Part shown: positions 42,323-50,312 of the stretch, one piece after another
Position numbering within the stretch: the first letter of the stretch is position 1
Layout of the letters: each line of letters starts with the position of its first letter
Source: Halobiforma nitratireducens JCM 10879
Lineage (GTDB): Archaea; Halobacteriota; Halobacteria; Halobacteriales; Natrialbaceae
Direction: 5' to 3'
Assembly (NCBI RefSeq): GCF_000337895.1
Contig: NZ_AOMA01000078.1
Location: 1 to 64,000, forward strand
DNA: 64,000 nucleotides
The notes under the pieces: model-generated
Told to the model about the DNA's origin: nothing
Seen by the model: the letters and a program-made list of their open reading frames with translations, nothing else
Databases searched by the model: none
Translations under genes and position numbers: made by a program

Positions 42323-43189
42323 ATGGACTCGGTCGCGTGGCCGTCCGACGCCGAGCCGATCGTCGGCGTCGTCACGAGCATCTCCGATCCCGAGACAGAC
42401 GACGCCGCCGTTGGGAACGACCTGGTGGACGACGCCGCCACAGTGACCGACTCACGCGACGGAACCGTCGTCGCGGGACCGCTCGAGGACATCCTCGAGG
42501 CCGATCCCCTGCCGTCCGTCCTCGTCGTTCGTGGGGACGACGGCTTCTCCGCGGTCGCTCGCGCCGTTACTGGGACTGACACCGATGTCGAGAACGCCGG
42601 TGTCCCACCCGTGCTCGCTCTTCGACCCGCAACCGGGCTCGATGCCGTCGTATCGTCGCGACTTGCCGACGCGCTCGTGGCCATCATCGAAGGCGAGGGC
42701 CGCGTTCGGGAACGGACGGTCCTCGAGGTCGACGTGCCCGAGGGGGAGCCCGCGGCGGCGTTCGACGTCACGCTCGTTACCGACGAGCCGGCGCGCATCT
42801 CCGAGTACGGCGTACACACGGACGAAAGCCGACACCGGCGCGGCGTCGACTCGTTTCGCGCCGACGGCGTCGTCGTCGCGACTGCCGCGGGAAGCCGGGG
42901 GTACGCGAGCGCGCTCGAGGGGCCGTTGCTCTCCCCGGCGATCGATGGCGTCGTCGTCGCCCCCATCGGGCCGTTTTCGACGGACACGTCACGGTGGGTT
43001 CTCTCGCCGCCCGTCTCGTTGTCCGTCGAGCGTGACGAAGGCTCCGTAACGGTCGTCGCCGACGGCCGGTCGGTCGGGACCGTCTCGGCCGACGACGTGA
43101 TCACGGTCGCGGCCGGCGGAACGTTACGGACGGTAACCGTTCCGGACGATATCCCCTCGATGAAGACCGATGCCGAAGATCGCGGGTAG
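42323..43189 (+). CDS. NAD kinase-like protein with degenerate GGDGT motif
   Basis: From the ATG at 42323 the product has 288 residues and the two-domain layout of NAD(+) kinase. The C-terminal beta domain is well kept: FRADGVVVATAAGSRGYASALEGPLLSPAIDGVVVAPIGPFS corresponds to the TPTGSTAY region and following strands. However, where active kinases have GGDGT this protein has VVRGDDGFSAVARAV (about residue 72), and TPTGS is replaced by TAAGS. The main catalytic motif is therefore lost, suggesting an inactive or repurposed homologue. It lies 62 bp downstream of the M28 gene. A separate NAD kinase-like gene with an intact GGDGT is at 19152-20306. Confidence 0.75.
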   Translation: MDSVAWPSDAEPIVGVVTSISDPETDDAAVGNDLVDDAATVTDSRDGTVVAGPLEDILEADPLPSVLVVRGDDGFSAVARAVTGTDTDVENAGVPPVLALRPATGLDAVVSSRLADALVAIIEGEGRVRERTVLEVDVPEGEPAAAFDVTLVTDEPARISEYGVHTDESRHRRGVDSFRADGVVVATAAGSRGYASALEGPLLSPAIDGVVVAPIGPFSTDTSRWVLSPPVSLSVERDEGSVTVVADGRSVGTVSADDVITVAAGGTLRTVTVPDDIPSMKTDAEDRG

Positions 43190-43285
43190 ACTGCGTGGAA
43201 TAGACGCGAGGCGGCGACGAGAACGCGAAAATACGACGGAACTGCGGACCGATCGGACGACCGTCGAGCGGCGAGGATCGCCGCG

Positions 43286-43525
43286 TTAGCTGTTGTAGGG
43301 CTCTTCGTCCCGGTGGTGGTTGGGGTTGGCGTTCTCGAGGGCGTCGGCCTCTCGCTGGTCGGACTTGTGCTCGATATCCTGGCGGCGTTGCTCCTCGTCT
43401 TCCCGCTCTCGAGCCTCCATCTCTTCCTCGGTGAGCTCTTCTTCCGTCTGTTCTTCTCTCTCCGTGTCTTCTTTCGCCAGTTCTACGTCCCGCCCGTGCT
43501 CGTCCTTGTCAGTATCGTCGGTCAT
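43286..43525 (-). CDS. Small, highly charged protein
   Basis: From the ATG at 43523-43525 the product has 79 residues. About half of them are Glu, Asp, Lys or Arg, with a run TEEELTEEEMEAREREDEEQ likely forming one long helix or coiled coil, and a C-terminal NPNHHRDEEPY. No domain is recognised. Codon character is biased but consistent with coding in this direction. Similar small charged proteins are widespread in haloarchaea; function unknown. Confidence 0.5.
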   Translation of the reverse strand: MTDDTDKDEHGRDVELAKEDTEREEQTEEELTEEEMEAREREDEEQRRQDIEHKSDQREADALENANPNHHRDEEPYNS

Positions 43526-43702
43526 CGTGATCCCGAACGGGGCTACCGGGAGTCGACGAAAAGACGTTGGGCTTGCGACGGACGGCTGCCAGTCCCGATC
43601 CCGTCGCCGTCCGCCCGTGGCAGGTTCTCGGTTCGATCCATCGCCGTTTCGAACCCGAAGCGTTATCCTGACAGTCATAATTAGTTGCTGCGAAGACGTG
43701 TA

Positions 43703-45007
43703 ATGAGTGGGCCGACACGTACCCGACGACGACTCATGGCGAGCACGGGCGCGACCCTCCTGACGGGCGTTGCTGGCTGTCTCGGTGACGACCCCGAAGA
43801 GGACGTAACGTTCGACCATCCGGACGACGTCCGGGCCGACGAGCCGTTCGAGTTGACGATCGACGGCCTCCCCGAGGAGACTCCAGTGGAGGTGGCGATG
43901 GAATCCGACAGCGGGATCGACGCTACCGTCACCGTCGAGACCGACAGCGATGGACGGATCGATCTCGCCGACCAATCCGTCGTGGACGGGGACGTGCCGA
44001 CCGATCTCGACATCCCGACCACTGTCGCCCTGATCCAGTTCGCTTCGGAGTCGTTCTGGCAGTATCAGCCGCCGGAAGAGGAACGGGTGACCTACAGCGT
44101 TAGAACAGATGACGAAGAGTACGGGTCGACCGAACTGAGGCGCTCTCACCTCGATCGAAGTACGTACGATGACCCAGCACACAGTGAGTTGGTCGGCGGG
44201 GTGTTTACACCGCCTATCGACGACGAGGGGCCAGGCATACTCGTCCTCCACGGGTCAGAGGGTGAGCCCCTGTTTGAACACGCTGCCACACTGGCCCATC
44301 GCGGGTTCACAACGTTTGCACTGCACTACTTCGACGGACCCGGCCTTCCCGACGACCTCGTCGAAATTCCACTCGAGTACGTCGAGACGGCAGCCCAGTG
44401 GCTACTCGAGCACGAGCGCGTATCGAGCGACCGGGTCGGTGTCATCGGAATGTCGAAGGGAGGCGAACTCGGACTTCTCGCTGGGAGTCGAAGTGACGAA
44501 ATCGGCCCCGTCGTCTCGATCGTTGGTAGTGGGCTCGTCTGGGAGGGAATCAACGACACCGGCGTCGAGCCACCGGAAACGTCATCGTGGTCGATCGACG
44601 GTGAACCGGTTCCGTACGTGCCGTACGATAGAGGCCCGTTCGAAGACGATGTCTCGATGAGAGAGTTCTACACACAGTCGCTCGAGGCCGCACGTGCCGA
44701 CACCATCGACGAGGCTACGATTCCCGTCGAAGAGATCGACGGAGACGTGTTACTGGTCTCGGCCGGTAACGATGAACTGTGGCCGACCGAACGGCTTCAC
44801 AACGTCACGGCAGATCGACTCGAGGAACGTCCCCAGTCGACTGTCGAACACCTTCGGTACGGAGATGCCGGACACGGAATCTTTCCGCCATACAGCCCAG
44901 TCATGGGGACGAATAGAGCCCGCTTCGGCGGTTCGCGAGCCGGAAACGCTCGAGCGGCTCACGATCACTGGCCGGCCGTTCTCGAGACGTTGGCGACGCT
45001 CGATTGA
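43703..45007 (+). CDS. BAAT-like acyl-CoA thioesterase/acyltransferase family lipoprotein
   Basis: From the ATG at 43703 the 434-residue product starts TRRRLMASTGATLLTGVAGC, a Tat-type signal with lipobox cysteine near residue 25, so it should be exported and lipid anchored. Residues about 40-140 match the thioester hydrolase/BAAT N-terminal beta domain (DEPFELTIDGLPEETPVEVAM). The rest is an alpha/beta hydrolase of the BAAT C-terminal type: GPGILVLHGSEG, the nucleophile GMSKGGELGL (Ser near 257), acid in SAGNDELWP and His in DAGHGIFPP. Family members act on acyl-CoA thioesters inside cells; an exported version must use other substrates. AT content is slightly higher than in neighbouring genes. 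Confidence 0.85.
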   Translation: MSGPTRTRRRLMASTGATLLTGVAGCLGDDPEEDVTFDHPDDVRADEPFELTIDGLPEETPVEVAMESDSGIDATVTVETDSDGRIDLADQSVVDGDVPTDLDIPTTVALIQFASESFWQYQPPEEERVTYSVRTDDEEYGSTELRRSHLDRSTYDDPAHSELVGGVFTPPIDDEGPGILVLHGSEGEPLFEHAATLAHRGFTTFALHYFDGPGLPDDLVEIPLEYVETAAQWLLEHERVSSDRVGVIGMSKGGELGLLAGSRSDEIGPVVSIVGSGLVWEGINDTGVEPPETSSWSIDGEPVPYVPYDRGPFEDDVSMREFYTQSLEAARADTIDEATIPVEEIDGDVLLVSAGNDELWPTERLHNVTADRLEERPQSTVEHLRYGDAGHGIFPPYSPVMGTNRARFGGSRAGNARAAHDHWPAVLETLATLD

Positions 45008-45012
45008 GTCCG

Positions 45013-45696
45013 TTACCAGGCCTCGCCGGACGCCAGGTCGACGTCGCTGTCGCCTTTCTCCGAAGGGCAGATATCCGCGAGGACGCAGTCGCTACAATCC
45101 GGATTGCGTGCCGTACAGACCGCGCGGCCGTGATCGATACAGAGGTGGGTAAACTGCTGCCAGTACCCCTCGGGAACGATCTCCATCAACTCCTCTTCGA
45201 TGCGTTCGGGTCGCTTTTCCTCCGTGAGTCCGAGTCGTCGGGAGAGTCGCTGGACGTGCGTGTCGACGACGATCCCCTCGACGACATCGTGACCGTGCTG
45301 GAGAACGACGTTCGCCGTCTTGCGGCCGACACCAGAGAGGTCGGTCAGTTCGTCCATCGTATCCGGCACCTCGCCGTCGTGTTCCTCGACGATCGCTTCA
45401 CAGGCGCTCTTGATGTAGCCTGCCTTGTTGTTGTAGTAGGTGATCGAGTCCAGATCCTCCGCGAGTTCGTCCTGCGGGGCCGCTGCGTACTCCTCCGGCC
45501 CATCGTACTTCTCGAACAGGTGCTCGGTTTCCTTGTTCACTCGCTCGTCCGTACACTGTGCCGAGAGGATGACGGCGATTAGCAACTCGAGTCGGTCCGA
45601 GTACCGCAGCGAAATCGTCGAGTCGGGGTACTCCGCCTCGAGGCGCTCGGTGACGTCCTCGGCCTGTTCCTGCCGCGTCTCGCGTGGGGTTCCCAT
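45013..45696 (-). CDS. nth: Endonuclease III (DNA glycosylase/AP lyase)
   Basis: From the ATG at 45694-45696 the enzyme has 227 residues. It removes oxidised pyrimidines and cleaves the AP site. LLIAVILSAQCTDERVN near residue 40 and the helix-hairpin-helix LSGVGRKTANVVL near 120 (with the catalytic lysine) are present. The catalytic aspartate lies in GIVVDTHVQRLSRRLGL, and the C-terminal [4Fe-4S] loop has four cysteines in VCTARNPDCSDCVLADICP. The gene is convergent with the BAAT-like gene, 5 bp apart. The frame upstream of the chosen start overlaps the divergent ABC gene leader. Confidence 0.95.
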   Translation of the reverse strand: MGTPRETRQEQAEDVTERLEAEYPDSTISLRYSDRLELLIAVILSAQCTDERVNKETEHLFEKYDGPEEYAAAPQDELAEDLDSITYYNNKAGYIKSACEAIVEEHDGEVPDTMDELTDLSGVGRKTANVVLQHGHDVVEGIVVDTHVQRLSRRLGLTEEKRPERIEEELMEIVPEGYWQQFTHLCIDHGRAVCTARNPDCSDCVLADICPSEKGDSDVDLASGEAW

Positions 45697-45833
45697 AGGG
45701 GTGTGGTGGGATGCGGGTGGTTTCAGCGTTCGGGTTCGTCCGACCGCGTGACCGGGACTCGCTTCCGACGGCAGCCTGCCAGATGCCAACACCTAACCAC
45801 GATCCGACCGTCGGGTATCCAACGAACGAGACG

Positions 45834-46961
45834 ATGACCCGATCCGACGGGCCCGGCCGAGAGGCCGGACCTCCGGCAATCCGCCTCGACGGACTGCGAA
45901 AGACGTTCGGCAGCGGCGAGAACGCGGTGACGGCCGTCGACGATGTCTCCTTCGAGATCGAACGCGGCACCGTCGTCGGCCTGCTCGGACCGAACGGCGC
46001 TGGCAAGACGACGACTATCAAGTCGATGCTCGGCCTGATCGTCCCCGACGCGGGAACCGTCGAGATCGATGGCATCGACGTACACAGCCAGCCGACGCGG
46101 GCCTACGATCGCGTCGGCGCGATGCTCGAGGGCGCACGGAACGTCTACTGGCGGTTGACGGTCCGGGAGAACCTCGCGTTCTTCGCCGGACTAGGTGGTG
46201 ACTCCCCCTCGACCGTCGGCGGCCGTCACGACGCGTTGCTCGAGCAGTTCGGGCTCGCTGACCGGGCGGAGACGGTCGTCAACGAGCTCTCCCGCGGGAT
46301 GAAACAGAAGGTGTCGCTGGCCTCGACGCTGGCCCGCGACGTGGACGTGGTGTTCATGGACGAGCCCACGCTCGGCCTGGACGTCGAGACCTCCCTGGAG
46401 CTGCGTGCGGAGATCCGACGACTCGCGGACCGAGACGACGTCACGATCCTGGTCAGCAGCCACGATATGGACGTGATCGAAGACATCTGTGACCACGTGT
46501 TGGTCCTCGAGAACGGGCGGGTCGTCGCCGACGACGAGGTCGACGCCCTGCTCGACGTGTTTCGCTCTCAAGAGTACCGGATCGAGGTCGACGACGTACT
46601 TCCGGCGGCGGCACGGACCCGACTCGAGACGGCTGTCGACGCGGAGTGGACGGCTGAACGGGACGACCGCCGTCGAACGACGATCTCGTTCACCGCGACC
46701 GGCGGCGACGAGTTCTACGACGTAATCGACGTACTTCGGGAACACGACCTCCCGCTCAGGGACGTCGAGTCGGTGACGCCCGATCTCGAGGACGTGTTTC
46801 TCGAACTCACTGCCGAGGACGGGCAGCGTTCCACGGCCGAGAGTCCAGCCGACTCGAGTTCGCCGGCGCGTCCGTCGCGGGACGGCGAGCCGGCGAGAGA
46901 CGGCGGGGCGGAACCGGCCCGAGACGCCGGCGAGGAACTCGAGCGAGGTGACCGACGGTGA
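45834..46961 (+). CDS. ABC transporter ATP-binding protein
   Basis: From the ATG at 45834 the protein has 375 residues; an ATG at 45783 would add 17. The nucleotide-binding domain shows Walker A GPNGAGKTTTIKSM, the signature VNELSRGMKQKVSLASTLARD and Walker B VDVVFMDEPTLGLD, followed by LVSSHDMDVIEDICD. This is the ABC-2 (drug or polysaccharide exporter) type. A C-terminal domain (about 225-320) with the YRIEVDDVLPAAARTRLE pattern matches the DUF4162-like region of such exporters, and the last 50 residues are Ser/Asp/Arg-rich and disordered. The partner permease overlaps it by four bases. Confidence 0.93.
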   Translation: MTRSDGPGREAGPPAIRLDGLRKTFGSGENAVTAVDDVSFEIERGTVVGLLGPNGAGKTTTIKSMLGLIVPDAGTVEIDGIDVHSQPTRAYDRVGAMLEGARNVYWRLTVRENLAFFAGLGGDSPSTVGGRHDALLEQFGLADRAETVVNELSRGMKQKVSLASTLARDVDVVFMDEPTLGLDVETSLELRAEIRRLADRDDVTILVSSHDMDVIEDICDHVLVLENGRVVADDEVDALLDVFRSQEYRIEVDDVLPAAARTRLETAVDAEWTAERDDRRRTTISFTATGGDEFYDVIDVLREHDLPLRDVESVTPDLEDVFLELTAEDGQRSTAESPADSSSPARPSRDGEPARDGGAEPARDAGEELERGDRR

Positions 46962-47779
46962 GCGACGGGACCCGGCGTGACTCTGGCGTGCCGGTTTCGA
47001 TCCCCGATAGCTCGATTTTCCCGCTACTGTGGGTCGTTGCCCAGAAACAGGTCGTGTTACTCCTCCGGTACCCGCTGAACACCCTCTCGCGGTTCCTGAC
47101 GATGTTTATCTTCTTCCTGGTGGTCTTCTTCGGCGGGCAGGCCGTCGCCGGCCCCGCGATCACCGACACGCTCGACGGGATCATCGTCGGCTTTTTCCTG
47201 TTTACGCTGGCGATCACCGCCTACTCCGGGCTGGCCTGGAACGTCACCCGCGAAGCCCAGTGGGGCACTCTCGAGCGACTCTACATGTCTCCCTACGGGT
47301 TCGGGACCGTCATGGCCGTCAAGGCAGGCATCAACGTCTGTCTGAGTTTCCTGTGGGGTGTGGCGCTGCTCCTCGCGATGATGCTCGTTTCCGGACGGTG
47401 GCTCACGTTCGACGTCGTCACCGTCGTCCCGCTGGCGGCGCTGACACTCGCGTCCGTGATCGGCATCGGCTTCTGTTTCGCCGGGCTCGCGCTGGTCTAC
47501 AAGCGCCTCGAGAACCTGTTCCAGCTCGTGCAGTTCGGGTTCGTGCCGCTGATCGCCGCGCCCGTCTGGAGCTACGAGTGGCTGACACTGTTACCGATCG
47601 CCCACGGCAGCTTCCTCACCCGAGTTGCGATGAGTGATGGGGTTCGGCTCTGGGAGTTCCCGGCGTCTGAACTCGTGATACTGACGGTCGTCAGCGTAGC
47701 GTATCTTGCGGCCGGCTACTACTGTTTCGTGTTTGCAAGCAGGAAGGCACGGCGGGAAGGGTTGCTCGGCCACTATTGA
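46958..47779 (+). CDS. ABC-2 type permease
   Basis: The 273-residue protein starts with GTG overlapping the stop of the ATPase gene (GTGA). Six membrane helices are visible, including FLTMFIFFLVVFFGGQAV, GIIVGFFLFTLAITAYSGLAW, CLSFLWGVALLLAMMLV, VVPLAALTLASVIGIGFCFAGLALVY and the last VILTVVSVAYLAAGYYCFVFA. The EAQWGTLERLYMSPYGF segment is the typical ABC-2 coupling region. The pair forms a complete exporter of unknown substrate. Confidence 0.92.
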   Translation: MSDGTRRDSGVPVSIPDSSIFPLLWVVAQKQVVLLLRYPLNTLSRFLTMFIFFLVVFFGGQAVAGPAITDTLDGIIVGFFLFTLAITAYSGLAWNVTREAQWGTLERLYMSPYGFGTVMAVKAGINVCLSFLWGVALLLAMMLVSGRWLTFDVVTVVPLAALTLASVIGIGFCFAGLALVYKRLENLFQLVQFGFVPLIAAPVWSYEWLTLLPIAHGSFLTRVAMSDGVRLWEFPASELVILTVVSVAYLAAGYYCFVFASRKARREGLLGHY

Positions 47780-47833
47780 GTGCCGAGGATCGCCGCCGAG
47801 TTCGGCCTATTCTCCGCAGCGAGATGCCGTGAG

Positions 47834-47840
47834 CTTTAAG
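47834..47840 (+). promoter_or_regulatory. TATA-like box of phosphomevalonate decarboxylase gene
   Basis: CTTTAAG centred about 28 bp before the ATG at 47865, predicting an essentially leaderless transcript. Confidence 0.55.
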
Positions 47841-47864
47841 CGACCGTCACACCCGTGTGAGGGT

Positions 47865-48851
47865 ATGAAAGCTACCGCGATGGCCCACCCCATTCAGGGA
47901 TTGGTCAAATATCACGGGATGCGCGATCACGTCGAGCGACTTCCGTACCACGACAGTATCAGCGTCTGTACGGCCCCGAGCCACACCCGCACGACCGTCG
48001 AGTTCTCGATGGACTACGACGAGGACACGTTCGTCGTCGACGGCGAGGAACTCGAGGGGCGCGCCCACGAGCGCGTCGAGGCCGTCGTCGAGAAGGCCCG
48101 TTCGATGTCGGACGCGGCCCACACCGTCTACCCCGTCCGCCTCGAGAGCGAGAACAGTTTCCCGACGAACGTGGGGCTTGGCTCCTCGTCGTCGGGCTTC
48201 GCTGCGGCGGCGATGGCCCTGGCCGAGGCGGCCGAACTCGACGCCTCGCGTGAAGAGATTTCGACGATCGCTCGCGTCGGTTCCGCGTCGGCTGCCCGCG
48301 CGGTGACGGGGGCGTTCTCGCAGCTACATACCGGGATGAACGACGAGGACTGTCGGTCCCGACGTATCCCCACGAATCTCCACGAGGACCTCAAGATCAT
48401 CGTCGGACTCGTTCCGTACCACAAGGAAACGGAAGACGCACACGACGAGGCCGAGGACAGTCACATGTTCCAGGCCCGCAACGCCCACATTCACGAGCAG
48501 ATCGCGAAGATGCGTGATTCGCTGCGCGAGGACGACTTCGACGCCGTGTTCGAACGCGCCGAGCACGACTCGCTGTCGCTCGCAGCGACGACGATGACCG
48601 GCCCCGAGGGGTGGGTCTACTGGCAGCCCGCGACGCTCGCAGTCTTCAACCGTGTCCGCGAACTCCGCGAAGAAGAGGACATCCCCGTCTACTTCTCGAC
48701 GGACACCGGCGCGAGCGTCTACGTCAATACGACCGAGGAACACGCCGAGTTCGTCGAAGAAGAGATCAGCGACACCGGCGTCTCGACGACCATCTGGGAC
48801 GTAGGTGGCCCCGCTCGCCTGCTCGAGGACGAGGACGACCACCTCTTCTGA
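47865..48851 (+). CDS. mvaD: Mevalonate-phosphate decarboxylase (MvaD family)
   Basis: The 328-residue GHMP-superfamily protein decarboxylates a phosphorylated mevalonate. In haloarchaea the homologue acts on mevalonate 5-phosphate to give isopentenyl phosphate, so that substrate is preferred here by analogy. Visible features are MAHPIQGLVKYHGMRD at the N-terminus, the GHMP phosphate loop FPTNVGLGSSSSGFAAAAMALAE (about 98-120), RVGSASAARAVTGAFSQLH with the catalytic serine region, and STDTGASVYVN near the end. The ATG at 47865 fits both homology and TATA position. It supplies isoprenoids to the isoprenyl synthase and squalene synthase. Palindromic repeat copy C begins at the base after its stop codon. 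Confidence 0.92.
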   Translation: MKATAMAHPIQGLVKYHGMRDHVERLPYHDSISVCTAPSHTRTTVEFSMDYDEDTFVVDGEELEGRAHERVEAVVEKARSMSDAAHTVYPVRLESENSFPTNVGLGSSSSGFAAAAMALAEAAELDASREEISTIARVGSASAARAVTGAFSQLHTGMNDEDCRSRRIPTNLHEDLKIIVGLVPYHKETEDAHDEAEDSHMFQARNAHIHEQIAKMRDSLREDDFDAVFERAEHDSLSLAATTMTGPEGWVYWQPATLAVFNRVRELREEEDIPVYFSTDTGASVYVNTTEEHAEFVEEEISDTGVSTTIWDVGGPARLLEDEDDHLF

Positions 48852-48929
48852 TACTACCGGACAACAGCCAGTACACACCCGATCTCACTCGAGACGCGAT
48901 CGGTGTGTGCAGTGTTTTGTCCGGCAGTA
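48852..48929. repeat. 3'-end palindromic repeat, copy C
   Basis: The best-paired copy: left arm TACTACCGGACAACAGCCAG and right arm CAGTGTTTTGTCCGGCAGTA, inner CACACCCGATC/GATCGGTGTGTG, loop TCACTCGAGACGC. The complete arms of about 33 bases pair with few mismatches. It starts immediately after the mvaD stop codon. A further GTTGTCCGGCAG fragment follows at about 48940-48951. Confidence 0.9.
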
Positions 48930-49023
48930 CGAGACTGGGTGTTGTCCGGCAGCTCCGGTACAACCGGTTCGGGTCGCGGTGATACCGGAATATTGGGACA
49001 GCAATCCGTACGAGGGACACGCT

Positions 49024-49257
49024 CTACAGCGTGCTCGGAGTGTCACGTTCGACGGGAGTCGGATCGTTGTCTCGTCGCGCCGCCGTTCTGTTGTTTGACT
49101 TGGGCGAGCAAGTGTTGCCCCGCAGGAGACTCGGTGTCGTACTCGCCGGCGTTGAACACGATGTCGGTGCCACAGATGAACGCCTTCGCGTCGATGGCGT
49201 CTGCGGCTGCGGCGGCTTGTCCATCGGTGTGGATACGCACGTCGGAGTAGACAGTGC
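49024..49257 (-). pseudogene. Decayed copy of the eCIS-core (DUF4157) domain
   Basis: The minus strand from 49237 reads MRIHTDGQAAAAADAIDAK, then FICGTDIVFNAGEYD and SPAGQHLLAQVKQQNGGA, nearly identical in DNA to the intact gene at about 51028-51210. The intact copy has GTGGGCGAGTTC directly followed by GTGGGCGAGCAAG on the plus strand; this copy has lost one of the two units, a 12-bp deletion that removes the HELAH zinc motif while keeping frame. Several substitutions have also occurred, and the frame then ends in unrelated sequence. There is no N-terminal region. It is best read as a partial duplication that has been inactivated. Confidence 0.8.
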
Positions 49258-49370
49258 CCTAAGTTCGTTGTGTTCGATAGCTACCGTGTCCGTGTTGTTC
49301 GCATCAGCGGCCAGTCGTAGTAGTAGGCTTCGAAGAAAAGACGGCCGCCCAGCCGATCGCTGTCGAGTAC

Positions 49371-50309
49371 CTACAGCGGCACTGGAGGCACGTATCCAGG
49401 CACGTCGGCTTCGTGATTGTGGTACTCCGGATAGCAATCGAAGTAGTGGTACTTACCGGTGTACTTGTACTTCCCTTGGCCGAGAACGCGATACTGAGCC
49501 GGTGGCTCGACACCCATGCCGATGTAGCAGTCCCGAATCTGGCAGATGAGATTGAGCCCCATATAGAAGCGAAAGCCCGGCAGATCGAAGTTGGTTGGCA
49601 TCAATTCGAGACAGGCATCAGGCTCACGATCGAACGGATCGTCTCCTTCGATGACCTGCTCTGAGCCGGAATCATCCGTGTAGCTGGTGTGGACTCCAGA
49701 GACGCCCTCGATAGTGAGATCCGTGATCGGGGACTGATCGAGAAGGGCCTGACCGATCGAGAAGAAGTTCTCTTCGGTCGTTTGGTCACTCGAAGTCAAC
49801 TCCGCAATCACCTCCTCGTCAATCGCGTCGACTGGTGGGTCCTCCAAGTCCGCAGTGATCGTCGAAAGGTCCTCCTCGAGATAGATCCCTTGCTTGTACA
49901 TCGGACCCTTTCGTTCGATCCCCTCGGGCAGATCCAGCGGAGCGGTAATGTCCTCTCGCTCGTGACTCACAGTCTGCCGATGGAGCGTTTCAAAGTACTC
50001 CTCGACGGCCTCCCACTCCAACTCGAGCAGTGCTAACAGGACGCCTGCGATTCGGTCTGGGTTGTTCGGCGGCGACAGCGTGTCGTAGCCCTTCTCACGG
50101 TAGACGTGGTACTTGGCGAATCGGCGGGCCTGGGAGATACTCTCGTCCTCTTGATTTGTTCGTTCCGGAGGGTTGTCCGGATATCCGTCCTGTCCGTGAC
50201 CTTGGATGTCCCCCTCAAAACCGACTGAGATTGTATGGTCAACGGAATTATTATCAGTCACTGCGACTCCAAATCCGTTCTCATCTTCACCAATAATTTT
50301 TGCATCCAT
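49371..50309 (-). CDS. Unrecognised 312-aa protein, partner of the eCIS-core protein
   Basis: No known domain was recognised. The protein is acidic and soluble. Residues 1-35 look like a beta strand region (GFGVAVTDNNSVDHTISVGFEG); residues 55-115 are helical (RRFAKYHVYREKGYDTLSPPNN, IAGVLLALLELEWEAVEEYF). The C-terminal third is rich in Tyr, Cys and Pro: MGLNLICQIRDCYIGMG, YRVLGQGKYKYTGKYHYFDCY, then VPGYVPPVPL. The start ATG lies 3 bp after the stop of the DUF4157 gene, so the two form one operon and are probably translated together. Candidate roles are effector, chaperone or immunity partner; none can be shown. Base composition is slightly more AT-rich than in the flanking housekeeping genes. 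Confidence 0.75.
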   Translation of the reverse strand: MDAKIIGEDENGFGVAVTDNNSVDHTISVGFEGDIQGHGQDGYPDNPPERTNQEDESISQARRFAKYHVYREKGYDTLSPPNNPDRIAGVLLALLELEWEAVEEYFETLHRQTVSHEREDITAPLDLPEGIERKGPMYKQGIYLEEDLSTITADLEDPPVDAIDEEVIAELTSSDQTTEENFFSIGQALLDQSPITDLTIEGVSGVHTSYTDDSGSEQVIEGDDPFDREPDACLELMPTNFDLPGFRFYMGLNLICQIRDCYIGMGVEPPAQYRVLGQGKYKYTGKYHYFDCYPEYHNHEADVPGYVPPVPL

Positions 50310-50312
50310 CCG

